A stretch of 64,000 bases of DNA from NCBI GenBank assembly GCA_002105175.1, contig MCGE01000011.1, forward strand, positions 1,106,001 to 1,170,000. The letters run 5' to 3'. The notes beneath the pieces were generated by a model, which was not told the origin of the DNA, made no database searches, and saw only the letters and a list, made by a program, of their open reading frames with translations. The translations under genes and the position numbers were made by a program. This DNA comes from Absidia repens (taxonomy: Eukaryota; Mucoromycota; Mucoromycetes; Mucorales; Cunninghamellaceae). Positions 26,789 to 40,793 of this stretch are shown piece after piece (positions within the stretch are counted from its first letter, which is position 1; every line of letters begins with the position of its first letter).

Positions 26789-29137
26789 ATGGCTGCGGCC
26801 AAAATTATGGCAAAGCTACAAACTGAACAAGATGGCATAGTACAGATGGCGGATCTCCATTCAAAAAAAGGCTCAACATTGACAGAACACACTCGAAAAA
26901 AGGATAGGAATCGTAGTCGAGTTTTGACCTCTATCTCACCGACCAACTCTCAATCTCATGTAAGTCAGGAAAACACGCACTTAATTCTCTCGTCACCCAT
27001 AGATTTATTTATTTTATTTTATTTTATTATATTATATCATATTTTTCTTTCTTTCTCACCTTCTTTTTATATGCTTTTGATAATACTACAGTTACCACAA
27101 CCGTCATTGAAGTTTGACGATCAACGTAAGTTTACTACTATTATAATTGTGTGATACTGAACCTAACCGCTTGACTCTTATTTTATTTATTGTTGTATAG
27201 AACTAATTGAACGACATCTCCAAGAACCACCGTCACTTGTTCTACATCTTTATCCAACCTACTTCAAGTTCGAACACGAAGTAAGACAATCAAATATCAT
27301 ACCTCTGACAGTATATTATTTAATATCTAATTCACATTATATTAAACTTCTTTAGGATGGTTTCTTCTCCTATAAAAGCCAATTCAAGGTAAACAACTAC
27401 TTATGTGGTACGGCACCCAACACGAACTTGCCTATTGATTTTTCTTTTTTATAACAACGTAGGAATTTTTGTCTTGCATCAAGGAAAAACAATTACCACC
27501 CGACCTTATGGATGTGTTTAATGAAGCATCATGCCAATATTATGAAGGTAATGATCATGATAGAACGAACTCGACAGCAAAACATTGATGATTCAGTCTT
27601 CTCATTTACCTTATCGCATATTGTTCTTTATAGGATGTCTCATAGTCGAAATTCATGATCATCGGCAGCTATCGAAGGACAACACAGTGACACAAATCAA
27701 GCGCGTAGTTATGCGACCGACAGCTGAAAGTATTTGGTCTGATATACAATTACTGAATGAAGAATGGAACAGTCCGTGGACCGAACAACTAGCTCTGGAA
27801 CTTGAAGCTCAAATTTTGGTGAGTCGAATGATGAAATAACATAGAAACGACTACGACAAGTATATATGTACTGAGTGATTCCTTTTTTGTTTAATATAGC
27901 TGGTAACTGAAGAACCATTATGCCTTGATCCTTCATTTAACGTTTCCCGGATCAGCAATGCTATCGAACACTCTACTGGAAAACGTCGTGTCAAAAAGAA
28001 ACAGAAGTGGAATTCATTGGAACGGGAACAAAAGTTGGCACAGAAGAAAGAAAACAACAAGCTGATGACCTTATTTGATGTGGTAAGAAAAAGAAGCGAA
28101 GGCTAGGGGAATCGACAAATAGAGAGGATTGTCATGACTTACCTCATTTTTATTTTAGCGATCAAAACGGTCATTTCCCTTCGAACCAAGGTACGTAACA
28201 ATATGATACGGCGCATGGTATATTCATGTCACGCATAATACTCATCAAACTCTGATCTTTATAGTTTTGGCAATATCTCATTTTTACAAGATTGGCGGTA
28301 CAAAAAACAAAAATCCAACCACAAAGCTATCCCTGCTATTGACAGCAAGAAAGTCAAGAGTAAGTCAATGGACAAAGCTGAATCATTCAATATAAACAGT
28401 ATTGACATTTTATCAATTGTCACTTCATCATTTTGATAGATCGGAAAACCGTCACTGAGCCTCCTCCAATGGCTGATGGGCGGAAATGCGTACGAACTAT
28501 TCGCTTTGAAAGATCTGAAGGAACCAACAGTAAGTTTAACACTTGAACACCGCTGGACGGGCGTAATAGGATCTGACAAAACGACTTCTATTTTATTTGT
28601 GACAAACTATAGGAAAAGTATATACTGTGGTCAATTTATATGTAATCAATGGAATCTACGATGGTGTATTTCGATGGGGTACAGCGTGCGATACTAGTCT
28701 CAATGGCGGAAATATAGAGTATGGAAACAGAGGAAGAAAATGAGGAGAGTGGACAAATGTATAATCTAGGTTATTAACATCTTATTGTTATATTTTGCCA
28801 AATAGATTCAAAATCGGACCCGAATATCTTATGGAAACCTACGTTGTGCAATTGAAAACATCCTATGGATACTTCAACAATTTGATATGTGACAACAATT
28901 TGGCGAATCCGGTACCACACTCCCCTTCCGTCACCGCTCGTATGGCTACTGCCGCTGCCGTTCAACAACAACAAATGTCTCTCCTACAAAATGCCAGCGT
29001 ACAACAGCAATTACAGGCTCAGCAACAGGCTCGTGGAGCGACACAAGGAAAAGTCAGCACACCGCAACAACGAACACTAATGGCTCAGGCTCAGGCTCAA
29101 GCGCAGGCTCAACACGAGCAGAAGCAAGAACAAGAGC

Positions 29138-29205
<68 letters not shown>

Positions 29206-29370
29206 ATTCAGCAACAGCAACAAGGAATGCTTCAGCAACAGCAACAGATACTACAAAAGCAGCAGCAGCAACTTCAAGCACAGCAGCAGCAACAAGGTAT
29301 ACTACAACAGCAGCAACAGCAGCAACAGCAGATACTCCAGAAACAGCAACAGCAACAACAACAACAACAA

Positions 29371-29409
<39 letters not shown>

Positions 29410-31179
29410 CAACAACAACAACTTCAAGCTCAACAGCAACAACAAGGAATGCCACAAACGACCGTATCATCAGAATTGTCAGCGACGCAAGGAAAGGTAT
29501 TAGCAGCATCACAAGCGCCAACATCGTTACCACAATCAGCAGCTTCACAAAATATGATCAAACAACCTTCATCAGCTTCACACCCTTCACCGCAACCATC
29601 CGTATCATCACAACCATCAACACAAGCGAACATCAATCAAGTACCAAGTCAGCCAGGAACCGCACCATCGACAACAGCCTCAGCGAATTTCGGAGTAAAC
29701 CAAGGTCCAGGCTTATCGAAAATACAACAAACAGCAATTGCAAATGCATTGAACTTGAATGGACTTCAGCAACAAATGGCATCCCCTCTTGTCATACAAC
29801 AGCGTATTCAGCAACTAGTGTCATCGGGTGTGATTCCTCTAGCGACTGCACAAGAACTAGTGAGCCAGCTCAGTAACCCGAATACCAGTGCGCTTGTACA
29901 ACAACGTCTACTCCAACAACAGCAACAAGCAGCAGCTCTTCAATTCCAGCAGCGACAGCAACAAGCCATGCTCAATAGTCAAGCTCAAGCGACCAATGTA
30001 CCTCATGCGCAGGCACCACAACAGCAAACACAACAACAACCATCGAGTGCTCCTAATGCTCAGCAATCGCCGACGCAGCAACAATGGATACCCACACAAA
30101 ATCAACCGACCAACACACCAGCAACTGCACAGACAAATACGGCCTCACAAATATTTGCCCAACTCAGTCCACATCACCAACAGCAAATGGCAAATATTCT
30201 CATGCGACGACAGCATATCATCCTACAGGCTAATCAAGGGATGCTTACAAGGGAACAAGCAGCGGTACAGATCCAACAGCTACAACAAGCACATCAGACT
30301 ATTATTCAACAACATCATGCCTTACGACAGGCTCAAGCATTGCAAGGTCAAGGTCAAGTACAAGGTCAAGTACAAGGTCAAGGCCAAGTACAAGGTCAGG
30401 CTCCTGGTCAAATACAAGGTCAAGGACAGCTAAACCAACAGCAACAAACCCAACAACAAGGCCAGCAGGTTCAGCAGATACAGCAGGTTCAACAGGGGCA
30501 GCAACATGTACCTCTTCAAAACCAACAGCTCAACGCGAAAATGCAACAGCAATCACCTCTTACAAATAATGTACAGCAACAGAGTCCACAACTTCAGCGG
30601 CCCAACGTACAGCAAGGATCTCCAGGGATGCAAAATCAGCAAAACAACATGCCATCAATGCAAGGTCTTAATGCACAACAAACGCAGGCGCTTCAAATGT
30701 TGATGCAACAAAGAGCGGCTGGTGCTGCTGCAATGCGTGCACGTGGACTTGGGGCTGGACAGGCACCATTAACACCTCACCAAATGATGGCGGTACAGGC
30801 AATGCGACAGGGTGCTTCACTTCAGGCGATTTTACGACAAAACGGTGCGAATGGAGTTACACAACCAAACGCCTCTGCAAATACCAATGCTCAATTACAA
30901 AACCCAAACATGATGCCTACTCAACAACAAACCACTGCTCCTCCAATGACCGCTCAACAACAACAGCAGCAGCAAATTCCGGGGCGTCAAGCACCGGGGA
31001 TTCACCAAATGCAAATGGCTATAGTTCAACAACAGCAACAGCTTATGCAACAGCAAAATATGACACCTCAACAACAGCAAAATGCCCAAGTTCAACTGGC
31101 AGTACTTCAACAGCAGCTGCAACAACAAGTTCAGTTTCAACGCCAACTTCAACAACAGCAGCAACAGCAGCAACAACAA

Positions 31180-31215
<36 letters not shown>

Positions 31216-31216
31216 C

Positions 31217-31265
<49 letters not shown>

Positions 31266-31284
31266 GCCACCAAATCAAAATTAG
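26789..31284 (+). CDS. SPT20: SAGA complex subunit Spt20
   Basis: Spt20 holds the SAGA coactivator complex together and is needed for its recruitment. The N terminus is MAAAKIMAKLQTEQDGIVQM. The Spt20 domain is spread over many short exons: LPQPSLKFDDQ, LIERHLQEPPSLVLHLYP, FLSCIKEKQLPPDLMDVFNE and YYEGCLIVEIHDHRQLSKD, the last being the hallmark 'yy(e/d)GCLIVEI-D-R' block. Later exons give VVMRPTAESIWSDIQLLNEE and EEPLCLDPSFNVSRISNAIE, then KIGPEYLMETYVVQLK. From about 28955 the protein turns into a Gln-rich region of roughly 750 residues with long pure Gln tracts and a GQVQGQ-type repeat (30343-30425), ending at 31284. Gln-rich tails are common in fungal Spt20, but this one is very large. 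Exon limits in 27100-28790 are read by eye. Confidence 0.88.
29140..29430 (+). repeat. Poly-Gln (CAA/CAG) tracts in SPT20
   Basis: Two long mixed CAA/CAG runs (about 29140-29206 and 29341-29420) separated by Gln-rich sequence. A third similar tract ends the gene at about 31150-31265. The runs mix CAA and CAG rather than being one pure triplet. Confidence 0.93.
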
Positions 31285-31727
31285 CATGTAAATTTTTTTA
31301 TATCAAATGGGTGGAAGCAACTGCATGCAATAGCTTATTTATTTATTAGTCATTAGTCAATTAGTCGTTAGTCTTGTTCTTCTTTTCTTTTCTGTATATA
31401 CCTTTTATCCTCCTTTCTTTTATTATTTATTATTTTTTCATACATGATTTTGTGGCGGTGATGTAATAAAGAAACAAAAATGTTTTTATTTTATTTTATC
31501 TTCTTTTTTTGGGTATGGTGATTGAACAATAAAAACAATAAGGGGCGGGACGGTGAAAGGGGAAGGGGAATTGATTTCCAGAACAGGTACAATGTTTTGT
31601 TTTTGCCTTTTTGAAAACTTCGACTTTAAAAAAAAAAAAAAAAAAGAAAGAATCCTTTTGTCTTCTTGTTCCTTTCTTTTCTCTTTTATTTTACTTTTTA
31701 TATTTTTATTACCACTTTTTTCTTGTA
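31285..31727. other. Intergenic spacer, SPT20 / F-BAR gene
   Basis: AT-rich, with an ATTAGTC short tandem (about 31343-31376), AATAAA signals, a poly(A) run near 31627-31644 and a T/C-rich promoter tract before the next ATG. No gene. Confidence 0.55.
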
Positions 31728-35055
<3,328 letters not shown>

Positions 35056-35828
35056 TTAGTGATAGTTAGTTTAGTTAGTTTAGTGACTTTATTGTATTAA
35101 TGATGTTTCTTCAGTGGAAATAAAAAAAATTGATAGTTCCTTTACGATTTTTGTCGTACAATGATATTTGGAATGAAAAGAAAATTGGGAAGGGAAGGAG
35201 TAAGAGCTACGAAGGGAAGGGAGAGAGGGAAAAAAAAAAAAAACGAAAACGTTTTCGGCTGGGGATAGGGGGTTTGACCAGATTCAGGGAAACGGAAATT
35301 TGATGGATGGAGCTATGGTGTTCTCCCTTTCTTTTTCCTTTTTTGTGTATGTGTGTGCGCCATGTTTTATTGGCAAAGATAAAGTGTATACTTCAAATAG
35401 CGGAGTTTTATTAGCGATGAGCAGGTTAAGAAGAAAAGAAAAGAATACTGGGAAAGGGAGCAAAACAAAGAAAAAAGGAGAGTACGATGAATGATCGGAC
35501 GGAGAGGGACAAAATGGAATAGACAGAAAAAAATGAAATGGCTGGTTAGGATGATTTCTGTAAATCATCAAGATCACCGAATGACGATCGTACTAAAGGA
35601 GGGTCCCAATGGATACGATAAAATGGATTATAATACATTGCATCTTATTCTTATTATCTACATATATAGAAGAATGAGGTCAAATAATGATATCATGCGC
35701 TTCATTGATCGGACATTCGCATATATATTTTTTAGGCGCCAAAATATAAATTGTTTTTTTTTATTATATCAAATGTATATATAAGGAAAAATAAAACAAA
35801 CGTGGATATAAAAAATAGTGATTTTGTG
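35056..35828. other. Intergenic spacer left of the transposon
   Basis: 3' flank of the F-BAR/SH3 gene, with AATAAA at about 35120 and A/G-rich sequence. No gene supported. The transposon starts at its right edge. Confidence 0.55.
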
Positions 35829-35830
35829 TA

Positions 35831-35856
35831 TGGTGCGAACAGGTTATAACCTGAAT
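35831..35856 (+). repeat. Left terminal inverted repeat of the transposon
   Basis: 26 bp, a perfect match to the reverse complement of 38727-38752. The inner part is itself palindromic (AGGTTATAACCT at 35841-35852). Confidence 0.95.
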
Positions 35857-36210
35857 GAACCTTAATTGTCTCAATTTTTGGTTTTCAAATTCCGATTTTT
35901 TTTTTTTTTTTTTTGTCCTTTTTCCTCAACACAACCAACCAATTTAACAGCATTTACATGGGCCGATGAAATGGATCCGTACCTGGAGCAACAAAGGACT
36001 GTTTATGAATTAGTTCAGTACATTGTATTATGATTTAGTTTAGTACATTTATATCGCCTGTTTTCATTTTACTGAATAAAAAACGACATGGCTTGTTGAT
36101 CACTTTTATGCATGTATGAATATTATGCTGATATTTTGCCCCTGTTTATATATGATAGTTAGTTTATAGTATAATGAGAAGACAAAAAAATATTTATTGG
36201 AAGTGAAAAA

Positions 36211-38421
36211 TTAATCAAGATGACATAGTTTACGATGGGAGAGGTACGTTTTTTGACGGAATTTACTACACACATCTTTTTCTGCGTCTTCGGCATTAAG
36301 ATTGATACTGTAAGCTTCAATATACCTCCAACAGCGCATGTAATAACGACGTATCTTGATAGGGGTTTGATTTGGTGGTGATGCAGCGTCGAATGCTTTG
36401 TCCAAAGTTTTTTTCAATCCATTGAAGGAGTAGTCGCAATGATTTCGAGTATATCTTTTGACATCTGCCCAGTACCGTTCAATCCAGTTACACTCGCAAT
36501 GAAATTTGGGATAAAAGCGGCATAAAAGGTTAGCGGCTTTGAGTGTTTCTTGGAGAGCGCAGAGTTGGTACAGAAAATCAGGTTGATTAGCCAAACAATG
36601 CCTAGCACAGCATTCTACATTCCCATTGTTATTTTGTGAGCCGTTGTTACTGTTGCAGTAAAGGCGCCACATTTTGCCTTCTCTTCCAGGACTGTTATCC
36701 TTGTCATGCCAAAGTCCACGCTCCTTCAAAATTTTTTTCACCCCTTTGAAGTACTTGTACCGCTTTTCAGTGCCATTTTTTGTTCGCTTGATTTTGGTTT
36801 CGTACAGGGTTTGGTCAATTTGCCTTCCATTGAAATCAAACTTGGTATCCTTGTAACATGGCAGTCCTTCAGGATGCATATGAGGTTCAAGATTCATATG
36901 TGCGGCAACCAAGGCATCATGGGCATATGCTTTATGATTCGAAGATTGATCAAATAAAAATAATCCCATACAATTAGGATGTAAGGCTTTAAAGATTGGA
37001 ATTACTTCATCCTTCAATTGCTTCACCACATCTGCATGAGTCCAGTAACCTTGACGATTAGCACCGGCTTCAAAGAGCTTTCGAGATATCATTTCACCAT
37101 ATCGCATTGTACCATGGCATGAACACTGGAATTCAGATACCATAATTGAAAGGCCTGGACCTTTTCTCGTCAACTGCATTTCACCAGGTAAAAACCACCC
37201 CTTTGACTTCCCATCGTTGGCATAAAATATAGACTCGTCATGGGTCACCATCACGTACTTCTTTCTTCCTGGTGCAATTATTGGGGCCACCTCTTCCATT
37301 CCATCACCTTCATACATCGCCATTGACCCCCGAACATCCATCATATACTTTGCCCATTCTGTACGGTATTTCACAACATCGGCTCTTTCATGACCATCAA
37401 AATAAATTCCTTTGGTGTTGGCTCGGACTGAAAACCCCCATTCCATTTTGTATTTTCTTATAGTAGTCAAGGAAACACCATTTCCGTCAAGAAAATCTTC
37501 ATCAATCATTTTTTTCAGGGCGTTTATATCCCGTTCCATTGGTTTTCTTGCCTTTATCCATTCCAAACATTTTTTTTTCATTGCTGGAGTGGCGAGGATT
37601 GTTGTATTTTTGGTATGCTTTCCTTGCTGACTTAATGGGATGGCACCTTCACGCAAAAATACATCGGCCCAACGTCGAATGGCATAGCTTCTGCATTTCT
37701 GATCGCTGTTGATGTTTCTGCCCTTGTACACGAGCTTTGCTGCAGCCTTTGCCGCCTTGAATTTGACAATATCAGGATTATCTTTCAAAATAATGAAGTA
37801 GTGTTGGACTGCCTGATACCGCATCATCTGAGCTTTTTGTTGTTGCTGTGTTGGAAGTTCAAGTTCAACGATTGCGAGTTTTATTTTTTGCAGGAGTGCA
37901 TCCATATCCTCGGTTGTTTCGACGAACTCCCCAGAAGTATAGTAAAATTCATTTTCTGGCGTAGTGTCGTTCAATCCAGCGTCGGGTACAGTATTATTCA
38001 CTCCATTAGTGGCTGTAGATATTGGTGAAAAATACGCTGAAAGTTTTTTTGAACCTTTCATGCTGTTCTCCCTTGCGACCTTTTCACTGATATGTCGGTA
38101 TTTCGTGGCTCTGGAGTCACCAGTGTATCCTGCACGAATATGGGAGTCGCTACCCTCAGTGAAGGAATGCATTTTATCATACGCTGTTATCAAATCCGCG
38201 TCGAAGTTGAAGTCGAAATCGAAATCGATATCGTCTTCATTGTCACCGTCATCGAAGATCACATCGCTATCAGAATTGTTTTCGCCGAGATTGGTCGTCC
38301 ATCTCTTGGAGATGTTTGCTTTGGCAGAACGAATTCTTGATTTTGGGCGTGGCATTGTTATGAAAAAAGTTGATGTATTTTTTTCTTTCGGTGATGTTGC
38401 TCTTCTTCTTTCGGTTTGCAA
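36211..38421 (-). CDS. DDE-type transposase of the TA-flanked transposon
   Basis: Single-exon frame of up to 736 residues; an internal ATG at 38355 (MPRPKSRIRSAKANISKRWT) is an equally likely start and gives 714. The N terminus is basic, then very acidic. A middle region resembling a DNA-binding helical domain precedes the catalytic part (AIRRWADVFLREGAIPLSQQ; NGVSLTTIRKYKMEWGFSVR). The catalytic domain shows YVMVTHDESIFYANDG (first Asp, about residue 392 counted from 38421), GLFLFDQSSNHKAYAHD (second Asp, about 490) and FHCECNWIERYWADVKRY (Glu, about 647). HDES, FDxSxNH and NxIExxW are hallmarks of the IS630/Tc1-mariner RNase H fold. The second Asp to Glu gap is about 155 residues instead of the usual 34-40, because a Cys/Lys-rich insertion lies between. 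Its closest family needs a database search. Confidence 0.85.
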   Translation of the reverse strand: MQTERRRATSPKEKNTSTFFITMPRPKSRIRSAKANISKRWTTNLGENNSDSDVIFDDGDNEDDIDFDFDFNFDADLITAYDKMHSFTEGSDSHIRAGYTGDSRATKYRHISEKVARENSMKGSKKLSAYFSPISTATNGVNNTVPDAGLNDTTPENEFYYTSGEFVETTEDMDALLQKIKLAIVELELPTQQQQKAQMMRYQAVQHYFIILKDNPDIVKFKAAKAAAKLVYKGRNINSDQKCRSYAIRRWADVFLREGAIPLSQQGKHTKNTTILATPAMKKKCLEWIKARKPMERDINALKKMIDEDFLDGNGVSLTTIRKYKMEWGFSVRANTKGIYFDGHERADVVKYRTEWAKYMMDVRGSMAMYEGDGMEEVAPIIAPGRKKYVMVTHDESIFYANDGKSKGWFLPGEMQLTRKGPGLSIMVSEFQCSCHGTMRYGEMISRKLFEAGANRQGYWTHADVVKQLKDEVIPIFKALHPNCMGLFLFDQSSNHKAYAHDALVAAHMNLEPHMHPEGLPCYKDTKFDFNGRQIDQTLYETKIKRTKNGTEKRYKYFKGVKKILKERGLWHDKDNSPGREGKMWRLYCNSNNGSQNNNGNVECCARHCLANQPDFLYQLCALQETLKAANLLCRFYPKFHCECNWIERYWADVKRYTRNHCDYSFNGLKKTLDKAFDAASPPNQTPIKIRRYYMRCWRYIEAYSINLNAEDAEKDVCSKFRQKTYLSHRKLCHLD

Positions 38422-38580
38422 GCCACAAAATAACTGTGGCCAGTTTTGCCCCTGGCAACAGAGCTATGTTGCACAAAGAATTGCCTTATTTATAACCCCG
38501 CTCACCCATATGTTTTCCTTTTGTGGTAAAAGACCTGTCTCAATTTCCACCCTCACAGCCTGGAGCGACCAACTTTAAAT

Positions 38581-38705
38581 GCCTAAGGCTTTTTTTTTTT
38601 TATGAAAGTTGAAAAAAAAAATACGGATTCATATTTGTCATGACCTATACTACTCAAATCCGTATTCAAAAAAAAAAAATCACCACCAAAAAAAAAGCCT
38701 TAGGG
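38581..38705. repeat. Sub-terminal hairpin in the transposon's right end
   Basis: Nested inverted repeats: outer arms CCTAAGGC plus a T run (from 38582) and an A run plus GCCTTAGG (ending about 38704); inner arms AATACGGATT (38610-38619) and AATCCGTATT (38657-38666). It lies between the transposase start and the right terminal repeat, so it could be a transposase binding region or part of the promoter. Confidence 0.8.
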
Positions 38706-39191
38706 TTTCAAGATTGATGTCGGGATATTCAGGTTATAACCTGTTCGCACCATACATGTATACATATATATATATAAAAGGGTAAAAGAAGGAAATAATA
38801 CCGTATAGATAATAAAAAAAAAGGGGGGTTGGCTCTCAAAATCGTCATTAAGTGAACCAGAGAAAAAAAAATTGCTTGCATGAATTTCGATTGTGGAGTA
38901 AAAAAAAGGGGGGTTAAAGGCATAAAGGGAAATTCTATATTGTAAAGTGTCAAAATATATACATAAAGAGGAGAGTATCCAAGGGCAGTACTACAATATG
39001 TAGGTGATATAAAAAAATAAAAAATGGGAAAATCATACAAAAGAAACTAATCTAAAATAAAAAGAAAGTCTTGTCATATATACATAGTGAAGAGAACAAA
39101 GAGAGGGAATGAGAGAAAGAAACAATATACATGCATAAAGTGATTGCCCAAAAAAGGAAGGTGACTACTGGGCTAATAATCTTTTTTTTTA

Positions 39192-39214
39192 ATGGATTGA
39201 ATAGCGACACCTAT

Positions 39215-39264
<50 letters not shown>

Positions 39265-39631
39265 TCAGTAACAAAGGTTAATCGACGGACAATATGCATT
39301 TCATTTTTTTTTTTTTTTGGTTTATCATACCAGAATTCGTGACTGTTTGAAAAAGAGAATAAGATAAATCCATACACATATACAAGAAAGAGAGATAAAA
39401 AGGAAGGGAAGGGAGAGGGAAAAAAAGAAGTCAGTTGAGTCAACAATAAACAATTGAGCATTTTTTTTATTCTTGAAAGGATGGGAGCTTGTTCATTACC
39501 TGAATCGAGTAATATCAACTCCGCAACAGGCACAAAAAGCGTGTGCTTGACCACAGGCATGAATGATCATTGTCCCTTGTCCGTTACTGGCATGATGAAT
39601 ATCGCTGGTGCCAGACGAGTGAGTATTGGGT
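39192..39631 (-). CDS. Possible small Cys-rich protein or 3' exons of a larger gene
   Basis: A minus-strand frame from ATG at about 39631 reads MCLPNTHSSGTSDIHHASNG, then TMIIHACGQAHAFCACCGVD and ITRF. A GT donor (about 39500) and an AG acceptor (about 39222) could join it to RCRYSIH and a stop, giving about 53 residues. The four Cys with neighbouring His hint at metal binding, but I recognise no family. It may equally be the last exons of an upstream gene. The putative intron contains a 46-nt poly(A/T) run. Confidence 0.25.
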
Positions 39632-40439
39632 AAACACATTGGTCAATGATTTGTTGTTAAAAAAATAAATGAAGAAGACCGGAAAATAAAAATAAAGAAT
39701 AGAATACAAAAAAAATAAAAAGTAAGGAAAAGAGGTTGTAAAGAAATAAAAAATAAAGAAAAACTAAAAAAGTGAGGAAAGAGGGGTCAAATCATCTGAT
39801 TTTATATCAAAAAGAAGGTTTCAATTCCAGGAACCATTTTTTTTTGTCAGTCCCGCCAATAATGGAAAAAGTTCATCTCTTACACATACATACTTTCCCT
39901 CTCCGCACACACAAATACACAATACACAACATCATCAACATTGTTGAATTATTAGCACCATCGGAATTGTAATATCTTATTGGTCCATCAACGTCATTTA
40001 ATAACCATCAAATACAATTGAAATGCGAATAGACCAATCAATTTTTAAGGAGAACAAGTCATAGGGAACAGGAGTCAAATCATATACACACCACACAAGC
40101 ACACGCGCACGCACGCACACATACAAGACAAAGACACAAAAAGAATTCAGTAATAATTTATTTACAAAATAGGAGTGACTATTCTATACGTCAATAAAGG
40201 AGGGAGAGTAATAAAGCTAGTGGAGAGATAATGAGGGAAATAAAGGGATAGGAAGATTTCAAACAAAATACTATACTAATATATATCATATATATAAAAA
40301 GGGGGGGGGAGAAGATGAGAGGCAATGCAGTTTACAACAGCATGCAAAATATACGTCATAAAACACTAACCATCAAATATGTATAATAAAAAAAAAAAGG
40401 GACAAAAAAAAAAAAAAAAAAAAAAAGGGAATAAGAATC

Positions 40440-40760
40440 CAATATCATGTGGTAGGTCGGCCTGGCATTGAACTTGATTGAATTCCATCTTTTTTCCTTC
40501 GCTTTTGTTGATTTGCTTGGCAGTGTCAGCCCAGATTCCGATAGTGCGTTGCCAATATTGGTAGCTGTCCATGATGAGGCATTTTTTCCCGACACCCCAC
40601 ACACACATCCATCCATCTACCTTGTGCAAGTCATTACCAGTCATCAGAATCATAAAAATCAAATCGTCCCTAGGCACAATAATAATAATAATTAGTAGTC
40701 AGAAGTCGTCCTTTCATTGTCATTCATGTGTCCAATTCAATTCAGACGTCATCCAATAAA

Positions 40761-40793
<33 letters not shown>

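Larger units (their letters stand above)
35829..38754. mobile_element. Complete DNA transposon, 26-bp TIRs, TA target duplication
   Basis: Terminal inverted repeats at 35831-35856 and 38727-38752 are identical over 26 bp, beginning TGGTGCGAAC and containing the 12-bp palindrome AGGTTATAACCT. Both ends are flanked by TA (35829-35830 and 38753-38754), the target duplication used by Tc1/mariner/IS630 and a few other superfamilies. The element proper is 2922 bp and carries one minus-strand gene for an uninterrupted transposase-like protein. Sub-terminal sequence includes a pyrimidine tract on the left (about 35898-35928) and a large imperfect hairpin on the right (38581-38705). Identical ends plus an intact frame suggest a recent, possibly still autonomous insertion. 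The superfamily is not settled. Confidence 0.92.
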
